A DNA stretch of 28,725 nucleotides, taken from contig JAPPEF010000098.1 of the NCBI GenBank assembly GCA_028875335.1, positions 1 through 28,725 of the forward strand, given 5' to 3'. Below the pieces are notes generated by a model that made no database searches, was not told the DNA's origin, and saw only the letters and a program-made list of their open reading frames with translations. Each line of letters begins with the position of its first letter. Position 1 is the stretch's first letter. The stretch comes from Gemmatimonadota bacterium (GTDB lineage: Bacteria > Latescibacterota > UBA2968 > UBA8231). The position numbers and the translations under genes were made by a program. Shown here in pieces: positions 1 to 6,240 of this stretch.

Positions 1-238
1 TAAAGCGGGTGACGTAGCGGCACGTGGTGTACCACATCTTGAAGTGGTGTTGGGCTTCGTCGTAATAGACGTAGTTCACCTGATTGTACGTGCCCTCCCA
101 AGGCCGATCAACGGGCAAGATGGGGTTGTGGGACGACTTGCGCGCCGGATTCAGCACCCGTCGGGCGTGTAGGAGGCTTTCGATCAGGTAGTCGTCAATG
201 AAGAGTTGGCGGGTGGCGCCAATGTCAATTAGGGCCAT
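1..238 (-). CDS. Unrecognised protein, possibly a glycosidase-like beta-propeller (N-terminal part only)
   Basis: This reading frame runs off the left edge, so only about 79 N-terminal residues are visible. It starts MALIDIGATRQLFIDDYLIE and continues with an NPIL..DRPWEG segment and an aromatic stretch ending CRYVTRF. The LFIDDYLI opening and the NP-I-L....WEG motif resemble the first blade of five-bladed propeller proteins related to glycoside hydrolase families 32/43 that are common in Planctomycetes and uncultured FCB-type bacteria. That resemblance is from memory and weak. No signal peptide is seen. The start is the ATG directly after the truncated toxin remnant, and no good ribosome binding site precedes it. 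The body of the protein lies outside the window, so the function stays open. Confidence 0.6.
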   Translation of the reverse strand, partial: MALIDIGATRQLFIDDYLIESLLHARRVLNPARKSSHNPILPVDRPWEGTYNQVNYVYYDEAQHHFKMWYTTCRYVTRF

Positions 239-250
239 AGAGGCCTTTTT

Positions 251-343
251 CTAACAAAGCGATAGAACTTCATCAAAGAGTGTATGGAGAATATCCAATT
301 GGCCGATGCGAAAAAGATACTGTAGTGCAGATGTATCAACCAC
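251..343 (-). pseudogene. Truncated PIN-domain toxin (DUF3368-like), N-terminal stump
   Basis: A GTG codon overlapping the last 8 bases of the antitoxin gene opens a 30-residue frame that reads VVDTSALQYLFRIGQLDILH and then TLFDEVLSLC before a stop. VVDTSxL is the first acidic motif of PIN-domain ribonucleases, and I/L-GxLDxLxxLFxEVL is the usual start of DUF3368 toxins, which pair with UPF0175 antitoxins. Full toxins are about 150 residues, so roughly four fifths, including the other catalytic acidic residues, is missing. The frame breaks just before the start of the left-edge gene, so the break probably marks a deletion or insertion junction. The product cannot be a working nuclease. Confidence 0.75.
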
Positions 344-608
344 GCATCTTTCTGGCACTCTCGAAGTCCTTCTTCAACTCTTCGCGGGTTAAATTCGCAA
401 CAGGAACTTTATACGACTTCAAAATATCAAAAAAAGCCACTCTGCCTAGGCCGGCGAGTTCTGCAGCTCGCCCTGAGGATAAGCGACCAATTTCATAAAG
501 CTTTGCAGCCAAAAGTCTTCGTGCTTCCTGTGCAAATTCATCAGGGGTTTCTTTTAGCGCATTCAGAATGTTGGCAGGGCATTCAATCTTTATATCTACA
601 GACGACAT
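336..608 (-). CDS. UPF0175 family antitoxin
   Basis: The 90-residue product has the layout of UPF0175 (PF03683) proteins. A beta-strand-rich start (DIKIECPANIL) is followed by a helix with LLAAKLYEIGRLSSGRAAEL, then a helix-turn-helix-like GLGRVAFFDILKSYKVPV. In this family the KLYE.G.lS.G.AAelaG.....F...L segment is diagnostic. Members act as antitoxins and autorepressors for DUF3368 PIN toxins. A GGAGG box six bases before the ATG supports the start. The toxin gene that should follow starts with an 8-base overlap, as expected for this module, but is cut after 30 residues. The antitoxin is therefore an orphan, intact and with its own promoter. Confidence 0.85.
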   Translation of the reverse strand: MSSVDIKIECPANILNALKETPDEFAQEARRLLAAKLYEIGRLSSGRAAELAGLGRVAFFDILKSYKVPVANLTREELKKDFESARKMRG

Positions 609-650
609 CTTGGGCCTCCGCCGGGCGACGAGAGCGGCTATGCTTCAGGT

Positions 651-666
651 TATGTAAGAAAACATA
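651..666. promoter_or_regulatory. Possible antitoxin operator (short inverted repeat over the -10)
   Basis: TATGT and ACATA are inverted with a 6-base spacer and cover the -10 element of the antitoxin promoter. Five-base arms in AT-rich DNA can arise by chance. The position is the only argument that it is an operator. Confidence 0.3.
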
Positions 667-690
667 CGAGGGAGATAAAGGCGTTGTCAA
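661..690 (-). promoter_or_regulatory. Putative sigma70-type promoter of the antitoxin gene
   Basis: On the minus strand a perfect TTGACA is followed after 18 bases by TATGTT. Transcription would begin near 654, about 45 bases before the antitoxin ATG. The -10 overlaps a small inverted repeat (TATGT, 6-base spacer, ACATA), which suits autorepression by the antitoxin. Assigned by eye. Confidence 0.5.
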
Positions 691-981
691 CGGAGCATTT
701 AGCGCAGCAGTAAGCCTGTCTTTGGTCGGGACGCGATCTTGAAAACTATCGACAGAAAGGGCTTCTGGGCTACCGCCCAATTTTGGAGGCCGGGTCGGTG
801 ATAAGGCGGGTGACATAGCGACAGGCGGAGAAAAACACACCAACCAGCCCACGCCTCAGCACAAGCCAAAAGCCAGCGTTGAGCAGCCGAATTTGACTGC
901 CCTCATTCACAGGCTTTGCAGGTGTTCGGGGCGATATTGGAGGAGACCAAGCGCCGAACATCTAGCGCCAGCCAGCCTCGG
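691..981. other. Gene-free stretch with possible coding debris
   Basis: No reading frame here can be assigned to a family. Two short similarities suggest debris. On the minus strand the stretch near 806-823 reads CRYVTR, as does the left-edge gene near 4-21, with mostly synonymous differences. The stretch near 721-765 resembles the last 45 bases of the truncated cysteine desulfurase gene. Both are short and may be coincidence. Apart from the antitoxin -35 at its left end, no regulatory element is evident. Confidence 0.35.
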
Positions 982-1635
982 TCATCTTGGCCGGGATGCG
1001 GTCTCCAAAGAAAGAGTAGCAAGAGCTTCCCTAACTAGATATGCCGCACTCTCAATATCCTCGAAAGAGGTAAACCGGCCAAAACTAAAGCGGATGGAAG
1101 AGTCGCTTTTCGCTGTGGTCAGACCGAGTGCGCGAAGTACGTGCGATGGCTCGGGAATGCCTGACGCACACGCAGCGCCAGTGGACGCGGCAAGCCTCGG
1201 CTGAAGGACGCCAAGGATGTCCTCCGCATGGAAGCCGTCAAAGCAGATATTGGCATTGCCCGGATGGCGCTGCTCTCCGACCATTCCATTTATGTTAATC
1301 GGGAAATTCCCGCCTTGTAGCAGGCAAATAAATGTATCCCGTTGGCGAGCGACTCTCTTGCGTTCCTCTTCCGCTTCGTCGCCGGCGACTATCTCGGCTG
1401 CCGCTGCCATGCCGACGCACAGTGGCATCGGAACGGTACCGGAACGCAGCCCTTCCTGCTGGCCACCACCATAAATCAAGGGCTCAAGCGACTCTTTGAG
1501 ATCGCGGCGAAGGTACAGTGCGCCAATGCCCTGGGGACCATACATCTTGTGGCCCGAAAGGCTTATCAGGTCGGCATGTGTGGCAAGATCACTCACGTCC
1601 ATGGCACAGGGCGCTTGCGCTGCATCACAATGAAA
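982..1635 (-). pseudogene. Cysteine desulfurase, C-terminal part only (DndA/IscS-like, class V aminotransferase)
   Basis: Homology starts abruptly at FHCDAAQAP, in the PLP-binding half of the enzyme, and runs to a normal C-terminus. Visible landmarks are the aspartate of DAAQ, the PLP lysine in LSLSGHKMYGPQGIGALY, the RSGT motif, and the catalytic cysteine loop STGAACASGIPEPSHVLRALG. Cysteine desulfurases are about 380-400 residues, so the first 170-180 residues are missing. The frame continues open for 18 more codons upstream, but those residues (MPSPRRRP...) do not look like the family and lie antisense to the neighbouring fragment. The CASGIPEPSHVL wording is closer to DndA-type desulfurases, which feed sulfur to DNA phosphorothioation, than to housekeeping IscS. 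No other dnd gene is visible. Without the N-terminal half it is not expected to be active. Confidence 0.85.
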
Positions 1636-1640
1636 CCGCG

Positions 1641-2108
1641 TGTGAACTCCGCGACTTGGCAAAACTGGCCGCCGTCGAGGAGAAGGCATTCTTCGTACGC
1701 AATCCGCACCTGAGCAAGCCTTACCAGCAGCGTCTGATCCTCGTAGCTCTATGCCAAGGTGCCGCGCTTCAGTATTTAGGCTGTGGTTATGGGGTAAAAG
1801 ATTTCGATGTTCATTTTTTTTACGCGCAGAATCCTAAAAAGAAAAAATTGTCTCGCCCTACGAAGGAAGTCTATGCCTGTATAGGTGCTTTCCCAGTATT
1901 GCCGATACACTTTATGCGCGCTGTCATGCCCGAAACACAGCCTTGCTTAGAGGCAGAAGCAGCTATTCAGGCCGTCCGAGAATTCTTGCGAAATAAGCCC
2001 ACCACAAGAGCATATCATCTATCGAAGAAAGCTGTAATAGGTCTTTACCCGGCTGAGATGTTTGGGATTGAGATTTGGCGGTCGCCGACCTTAGACAACG
2101 ATGATTAA
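1641..2108 (+). pseudogene. Unknown conserved-looking protein, 5' end missing
   Basis: The open frame extends further left, but its upstream part is antisense to the desulfurase fragment and is not protein-like. Convincing sequence begins around LRDLAKLAAVEEKAFFVRNP and continues through LILVALCQGAALQYL, VKDFDVHFFYAQNP, a lysine-rich turn, and IGAFPVLPIHFMRAVMP to a plausible C-terminus. That is about 155 residues. I recall similar uncharacterised proteins with the pattern ALCQGAALhY...GvkDfDvw.FY but cannot name the family or a function. No credible ATG or ribosome binding site lies at the left end; a TTG at 1656 is the only internal candidate. Together with the truncated desulfurase on the opposite strand, this marks a rearrangement breakpoint between 1635 and 1641. 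Confidence 0.55.
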
Positions 2109-2227
2109 GGATCAATAAAAGGTAGTGGTTAGTTTTGAAAATTTGAGGAGGATTTTACGGTACACCTAGCTCCTTAGTATATGGAGAGACATGCTACCGG
2201 CTCATTTTCAATAAAGGATAACCTAAG

Positions 2228-3307
2228 ATGAGAACCATCGTTGATATCTTACAACGAGGAAACCTAGAGCTGTTCCACTCTTCCATGCTGGCATGGCTGC
2301 TAGACAGCAAGGGAGAACACAGAATGGGAACGAGAGTCTCGGCGAAGTTGGCTGATATCTTCAGTCGGAAAGGATGGCCCCAACTCGAAGAGGTGCTGAT
2401 AAATGGAGGCGGAGAGGTGAGGACAGAGGTAAAACGAGGTAATCACAGATACGATATCTTGCTGGAACGCCTAGGTACTAAGGTTGTATTCGAGAACAAA
2501 ACAAAGACTGTCGGTAACAAGCCACAACTGGAATCTCTTCAAGAAGACGGAGTCATTGTTGTGGCGTTGGGACTTTGCGACGAATCCTTTGTGGACACCA
2601 TAGCCGAGCAGTTCCCACTGATCACATATAAAGACGTGCTTGCGGCAATCAAAGCTGTGGCTGACGATGGGATGGAAATGGGTGCCTTCGGTACCTTAGT
2701 GGAGCAGTATATCCAGTACTTAGAGCGAGAACTGGAAATTATTGAGTTGGTTCGCAACCTTATTCTGTGCCCAAAGAAGATCGACCGGCAGTTTCTCGCT
2801 AAAAAAATAGGTAGTCCACTATATGGTGAAAATCATAGAAGGTTCTGGAATCTGATTATTCTTGAGCAGTGCCGACGGATCTTGAGTAAACAGGTGATGT
2901 GGGTAAACACTGAGTGGTCGATGAACAAAAATATGCGGAGCGGAGTATGGCTTGCTGGGCTTCCTTGTGATTTCGTGTTTAGTGGACCATTAAGTCAATG
3001 CGCGGAGGACTTTGGGGCTTCGCTGTGGTTCCACGCGGAACTCTATGGTGATGCCTTGATAGAGCTAGATACCAATAGGGTGGTTGGGATGCTGCAACTA
3101 CGAAGTGAGGTGGAGGACAGGAGGAACAAAGAGTTTGCTGAACAGTTTCATCAGCAGTACAGGGCAGAGGATAACTATTTCCTAGCTACCCGGATCAAAT
3201 CAAGCGCATCAACCTTTTATGTCGTGGGGAAATACCTCCAAGGGCGTGATTTGTCCGGCAAAGGAATTACTAAGGCTCTCACTGAGTTCGCGCAGACGTT
3301 TCAGTAG
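2228..3307 (+). CDS. PD-(D/E)XK nuclease superfamily protein (PDDEXK_4-like)
   Basis: The 359-residue product begins with a helix carrying LELFHSSMLAWLLDSKGEH, the typical opening of the PF14281-type PD-(D/E)XK proteins (S..LAWLLdp.g.H). The nuclease core follows: EVRTEV at about 63-68, D76 in the YDILLE strand, then E89-x-K91 in VVFENKTK, with Q100 further on. These fit the D-(X)n-ExK catalytic set. The C-terminal two thirds are not recognised and may bind DNA or a partner. An AAAGGA box lies nine bases before the ATG. The gene is less GC-rich than the housekeeping genes and is the only apparently intact long gene in the tRNA-adjacent patch. It ends upstream of a strong terminator. A restriction-like or anti-phage role is plausible, but no methylase is nearby and no target is known. 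Confidence 0.7.
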   Translation: MRTIVDILQRGNLELFHSSMLAWLLDSKGEHRMGTRVSAKLADIFSRKGWPQLEEVLINGGGEVRTEVKRGNHRYDILLERLGTKVVFENKTKTVGNKPQLESLQEDGVIVVALGLCDESFVDTIAEQFPLITYKDVLAAIKAVADDGMEMGAFGTLVEQYIQYLERELEIIELVRNLILCPKKIDRQFLAKKIGSPLYGENHRRFWNLIILEQCRRILSKQVMWVNTEWSMNKNMRSGVWLAGLPCDFVFSGPLSQCAEDFGASLWFHAELYGDALIELDTNRVVGMLQLRSEVEDRRNKEFAEQFHQQYRAEDNYFLATRIKSSASTFYVVGKYLQGRDLSGKGITKALTEFAQTFQ

Positions 3308-3432
3308 ATACGAAAGGTGCGACATCCCACCACGAAGGAACCCACCTAACGCCATAATTTCGACGAGGATGGCCTCCTCTTTCTTCCCGCTCCAGAGGGA
3401 CTAGCGATAGACCCCGCCTACCCAACAATATG

Positions 3433-3467
3433 AACCCCCGTGCCAAATCCCTAGGCACGGGGGTTTT
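3433..3467 (+). terminator. Rho-independent terminator after the nuclease-like gene
   Basis: AACCCCCGTGCC pairs perfectly with GGCACGGGGGTT (12 bp) around a 9-base loop, followed by further T residues. It lies about 125 bases after the stop of the PD-(D/E)XK gene and would end its transcript. The opposite strand lacks a T-run after the hairpin. Confidence 0.85.
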
Positions 3468-3539
3468 CAAAGCAGCTTACGACCGAATAGCGACAACAGC
3501 TTGAACAGCATCAGCATCATTGGATTCCTTCTCCATTAT

Positions 3540-3558
3540 TGCTGACATAATGCTGACA
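3540..3558. repeat. Direct repeat TGCTGACA x2, one helical turn apart
   Basis: Two perfect copies of TGCTGACA start 11 bases apart (3540-3547 and 3551-3558), about 60 bases from the 3' end of tRNA-Arg(ACG). Directly repeated octamers at helical spacing beside a tRNA could be recombinase arm-type sites or an operator. This rests on position only. Confidence 0.4.
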
Positions 3559-3578
3559 CGGCCTTCCCACCAAAGCGA

Positions 3579-3614
3579 AACGGGCTACGTCGTTTAACGT
3601 AACCCGTTGTTTTT
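3579..3614 (+). terminator. Hairpin with T-tract between the island and tRNA-Arg
   Basis: AACGGG-C-TACGT pairs with ACGTA-A-CCCGTT (11 bp with one mismatch) around a 6-base loop, followed by GTTTTT on the plus strand. It would shield the tRNA from plus-strand transcription out of the island. On the minus strand the T-run is too short for a convincing terminator of the tRNA itself. Confidence 0.6.
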
Positions 3615-3616
3615 AA

Positions 3617-3693
3617 TGGCGCACCCACAGGGACTCGAACCCCGAACCTTCTGATCCGTAGTCAGGTGCTCTATCCAATTGAGCTATGGGTGC
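3617..3693 (-). tRNA. tRNA-Arg (anticodon ACG)
   Basis: All cloverleaf parts can be drawn: acceptor GCACCCA/TGGGTGC, D-stem GCTC/GAGC, anticodon loop CTACGGA giving ACG, and T-arm CGGGG-TTCGAGT-CCCTG. The discriminator is G and CCA is encoded. The anticodon stem has one C-A mismatch at its top (27-43). The first anticodon base would be edited to inosine by TadA to read CGU, CGC and CGA. It follows thrC on the same strand and has its own promoter. Confidence 0.95.
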
Positions 3694-3706
3694 AAAGCAG
3701 TGTCAT

Positions 3707-3735
3707 AAAATAGACGCCGCCCCCATTCTCGTCAA
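3707..3735 (-). promoter_or_regulatory. Promoter of tRNA-Arg(ACG), overlapping the thrC stop codon
   Basis: TTGACG and TATTTT are separated by exactly 17 bases on the minus strand. The predicted start near 3700 lies about 7 bases upstream of the mature tRNA 5' end. The -35 hexamer shares bases with the TGA stop codon of thrC. Confidence 0.7.
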
Positions 3736-4901
3736 GACACGAGCCCCTCGGACAGAGCCTCCAAGTATTTGTAACCCGACCCCGTATTGAAGAGCACCAC
3801 GCGCTCGTCCGGGGCCACGAGTCCCTGCTCCTTGAGCTTGATTAGAGCCGCTAGCGTTGCCCCCCCTTCAGGTGCAGGGAAAATGCCCGCGTGCGCCGCC
3901 ATACTGTGCGAATGCGCGATCAATTCCTCGTCGCTGACGGCAATTGCAGTGCCGCCGCTTTCCCGCAACACCTGCAACATCAGAAAGTCGCCGACCGCAC
4001 TGGGGACGCGCAGGCCCGAAGCCACGGTGTGAGCGCCTTCCCACGCTTGGGCCGATTCATCGCCGCGCGCAAAAGCCCGGACAATCGGCGCACAGCCTTC
4101 GGCCTGCACCGAAATCATCCGCGGCCTGTGCTCGCCGATCCAGCCGAGTTGCTCCAGCTCGGCGAATGCCTTCCACATCCCGATCAGCCCCGTGCCCCCG
4201 CCAGTAGGGTAAATCACCACATCGGGCAGGGACCAATCCATCTGCTCGGCCAGCTCGTAGCCCAAGGTCTTCTTGCCCTCGATGCGGTACGGCTCCTTCA
4301 GAGTCGATACCTCGAACCACCCCTCGGCTTCCTTGCGCTCGCCGACGATGCGGCCGCAATCGCTGATCAGTCCGTCAACCAGTTCGACCTCAGCGCCGCA
4401 GGACCGGCACTCGGCGACAAAGGCCTGCGGTGTATCGCGGGGCATAAAGACTATCGCCGACAGGCCACAGGCAGCCGCATAAGCTGCCATCGCGCCACCG
4501 GCATTGCCCGCCGTAGGGATGGCCAGCTTTTTTGCGCCGCGCGCGCGGGCGCAAGTGACGGCAGCCGAGAGGCCGCGCGCCTTGAAGGAGCCGGTAGGAT
4601 TGGGCGATTCGTCCTTGATGTAGAGCTGGGCAAAGCCCGTCCAGCGACCCAAGCGCTTCGGGCGAAGCAGCAGGGTGAAACCCTCGCCGAGGGAGACGAT
4701 CTCCTCGGGCGTGCGGATGGGCATGACCTCCCGGTAGCGCCACATCGTCGGCGGGCGGGTGCTGAGTGCGGCGCGGTCCAGCTCGCGTCCGGCCCGGTCG
4801 AGGTCGTAGCGGGCGAGGAGGGGCGCACCGACCTCCGACAGGTTCTGCAACACGTCAGCGTCGTAGCGCGCGCCCGTACGGGAACATTCTAAATGCGTCA
4901 T
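3732..4901 (-). CDS. thrC: Threonine synthase
   Basis: This cytoplasmic PLP enzyme converts O-phosphohomoserine to threonine, the last step of threonine synthesis. The 389-residue product has the fold-type II layout. Residues include an N-terminal segment with Cys6 (LECSRTGARYDA), LGEGFTLL near 71-78, the PLP lysine K107 in NPTGSFKARG, the asparagine loop TAGNAGGAMAAYAA, and the glycine-rich phosphate-binding PTGGGTGLIGMWKAF. The closing NTGSGYKYLEAL is typical of ThrC and separates it from threonine dehydratase and cysteine synthase. The start chosen is an ATG that overlaps the nadD stop as ATGA. An in-frame GTG two codons upstream is possible but lacks that coupling. It is the last protein gene of a minus-strand cluster. 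Near full length for the family, with nothing missing. Confidence 0.93.
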   Translation of the reverse strand: MTHLECSRTGARYDADVLQNLSEVGAPLLARYDLDRAGRELDRAALSTRPPTMWRYREVMPIRTPEEIVSLGEGFTLLLRPKRLGRWTGFAQLYIKDESPNPTGSFKARGLSAAVTCARARGAKKLAIPTAGNAGGAMAAYAAACGLSAIVFMPRDTPQAFVAECRSCGAEVELVDGLISDCGRIVGERKEAEGWFEVSTLKEPYRIEGKKTLGYELAEQMDWSLPDVVIYPTGGGTGLIGMWKAFAELEQLGWIGEHRPRMISVQAEGCAPIVRAFARGDESAQAWEGAHTVASGLRVPSAVGDFLMLQVLRESGGTAIAVSDEELIAHSHSMAAHAGIFPAPEGGATLAALIKLKEQGLVAPDERVVLFNTGSGYKYLEALSEGLVS

Positions 4902-5485
4902 GAACACGGTGCGGCGTACAATCCTTTCGCAAGTATGTGATCCTCGACCGCTTCTGGCACCATGAAGCGGATAGACAGGCCAGCGGCCCGGCGCGTCCTA
5001 ATCTCGGTCGAGGACAGTTCAATGAGCGGAGTATCTATGAAGCGCAGACGCGCCAGTAGCTTCGGGTCGCTGGCCGCTACCTCGCTTGGGCGCGCTCCCA
5101 CCACCACCGTACACTGGGCAAAAATACCTTCAAGATCGTGCCACTCGTATAGCTGACCGATATTGTCCGCGCCGATGATGAAAAACAGCTCAGCACGAGG
5201 ATAAAGCTGGAGCAGCAGGCGCAGGGTTTCGACGGTATAGGACTTGCCCGGGCGGTCTAGCTCCAAGCGCGAGGCCGCAAAGTCGGGACAGTCCGCTATG
5301 GCCAGTTCGACCATGGCCCAGCGCTCCTCGGCCGGCGCGTACGCGCCCTGCTTGAGCGGCGGATCGGCCGCCGGAATGAAGAGCACTTCGTCGAGGAGGA
5401 TTTGCTCTAAGGCGAAGCGGGCCAAGAGCAGGTGGCCGTGATGGACGGGGTCAAAGGTGCCGCCGATGACGCCGATGCGCCGCAT
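4898..5485 (-). CDS. nadD: Nicotinate-nucleotide adenylyltransferase
   Basis: The enzyme adenylates nicotinic acid mononucleotide to deamido-NAD in NAD synthesis. The 195-residue product starts MRRIGVIGGTFDPVHHGHLL, with the GGTFDPxHxGH nucleotidyltransferase motif. It also shows PLK near position 50, the FIIGADNIGQLYEWH segment that contacts the nucleotide, and the C-terminal LSSTEIRTR motif (ISSTxIR in the family). The length matches known NadD enzymes. The open frame continues far upstream into bamD, but the family starts at this ATG, two bases after the bamD stop. The last four bases overlap thrC as ATGA, so the two are probably translationally coupled. Confidence 0.95.
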   Translation of the reverse strand: MRRIGVIGGTFDPVHHGHLLLARFALEQILLDEVLFIPAADPPLKQGAYAPAEERWAMVELAIADCPDFAASRLELDRPGKSYTVETLRLLLQLYPRAELFFIIGADNIGQLYEWHDLEGIFAQCTVVVGARPSEVAASDPKLLARLRFIDTPLIELSSTEIRTRRAAGLSIRFMVPEAVEDHILAKGLYAAPCS

Positions 5486-5487
5486 GT

Positions 5488-6234
5488 TTAGCCCGGCGAT
5501 TGGCTCAGCCCGGACAGGTGCTTTTGCACATCCTCCACCAACTCCGGGTTGCCGCTGTCTTGCAGCACTTCCTTCCAATAGCGCACCGCCAGATCCACAT
5601 CGCCCTGGGTGCGGGCGATTTCGCCCATGCGGAAGAGAGTGGTGTAATACCACTCGCCGACGTCCGGGTACTCGCGCAGCACGTCCTCGTAGATCATTTT
5701 GGCCGCGTCGAGATGGCCCTGTTTGTGGTACAAGCGGCCACTTAGGTACTGCTTTTGGGCCAAGCGGCTCCGGCACTCGACGATGCGCTGGAGCGCCTGT
5801 TCAACTAAGGGCGAGTCGGCATGGTCCTCGATAAAGTTGCGAAAGGCCGTCAGGGCTTCAAAGGTCTCCTTCTGGTCCAGCTCCGGGCGGCGCAATTGCT
5901 TGAAGTACGACTCGCCTACCTTGAACTGCGCCTCAATCGCCCACTCGCTAGACGGGTAAATATCGACGATGCGCTGATACTCAAAAGCTGCGTTGACCCA
6001 ATCGCGATTGCAATAGTACGCTTCGGCGAGGAGGAACTGCGCCTCGGCGACCCGATGCGAGCCAGGAAAGTTACTGACTAAGCGCTTGAAGTGCTCGGAG
6101 GCCTCTAGGCAGCGGTCTTTCTCCATGGCCTTTTGGCCTTCTTCAAAGTAGTAATCTGCGCCTTGGAGTTTCTCGGGCGGCGTGCTGGCACAAGCGGCGA
6201 TGAACAAGACGAGCGGGAAAGCGAGGTGTTTCAT
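5488..6234 (-). CDS. bamD: BamD-like outer-membrane assembly lipoprotein (TPR)
   Basis: The 248-residue product begins with a lipoprotein signal peptide (MKHLAFPLVLFIAAC, lipid-modified Cys15). Several tetratricopeptide-like units follow: YYFEEGQKAMEKDRCLEASEHF, LLAEAYYCNRDWVNAAFEYQ, the PSSEWAIEAQFKVGESYF segment, and two more toward the C-terminus. This matches BamD, an outer-membrane lipoprotein that binds BamA during beta-barrel insertion. The family is about 240-280 residues. The conserved N-terminal YYxxGQ...A...F..L...FP.S pattern is present. It lies five bases after the preceding gene and two before nadD. Other TPR lipoproteins such as CpoB look similar, but the spacing of repeats and the signal sequence favour BamD. 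No Shine-Dalgarno sequence is evident before the ATG. Confidence 0.8.
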   Translation of the reverse strand: MKHLAFPLVLFIAACASTPPEKLQGADYYFEEGQKAMEKDRCLEASEHFKRLVSNFPGSHRVAEAQFLLAEAYYCNRDWVNAAFEYQRIVDIYPSSEWAIEAQFKVGESYFKQLRRPELDQKETFEALTAFRNFIEDHADSPLVEQALQRIVECRSRLAQKQYLSGRLYHKQGHLDAAKMIYEDVLREYPDVGEWYYTTLFRMGEIARTQGDVDLAVRYWKEVLQDSGNPELVEDVQKHLSGLSQSPG

Positions 6235-6240
6235 AGCTAG

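Larger units (their letters stand above)
3308..3578. other. Non-coding spacer next to tRNA-Arg(ACG)
   Basis: Apart from the terminator and the TGCTGACA direct repeat listed separately, no gene can be assigned here. Short minus-strand frames exist (one begins ATGTCAGCAATAATGGAG) but lack family features. The spacer lies on the 3' side of the tRNA, the usual side for island integration. No integrase is visible. Confidence 0.4.

Noticed and set aside
982..1689. A functional 235-residue cysteine desulfurase starting at the outermost start codon
   Set aside because: The first 18 residues are unlike the family and the N-terminal half, needed for the PLP site and dimer, is missing.
3891..4892. 333-residue plus-strand ORF
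   Set aside because: Antisense to thrC, composition of a GC-rich shadow frame, no domain.
5486..5776. Long N-terminal extension of nadD
   Set aside because: It overlaps bamD in another frame and is Arg/Gly/Pro-rich shadow sequence; the family begins at MRRIGVIGGTFDP.
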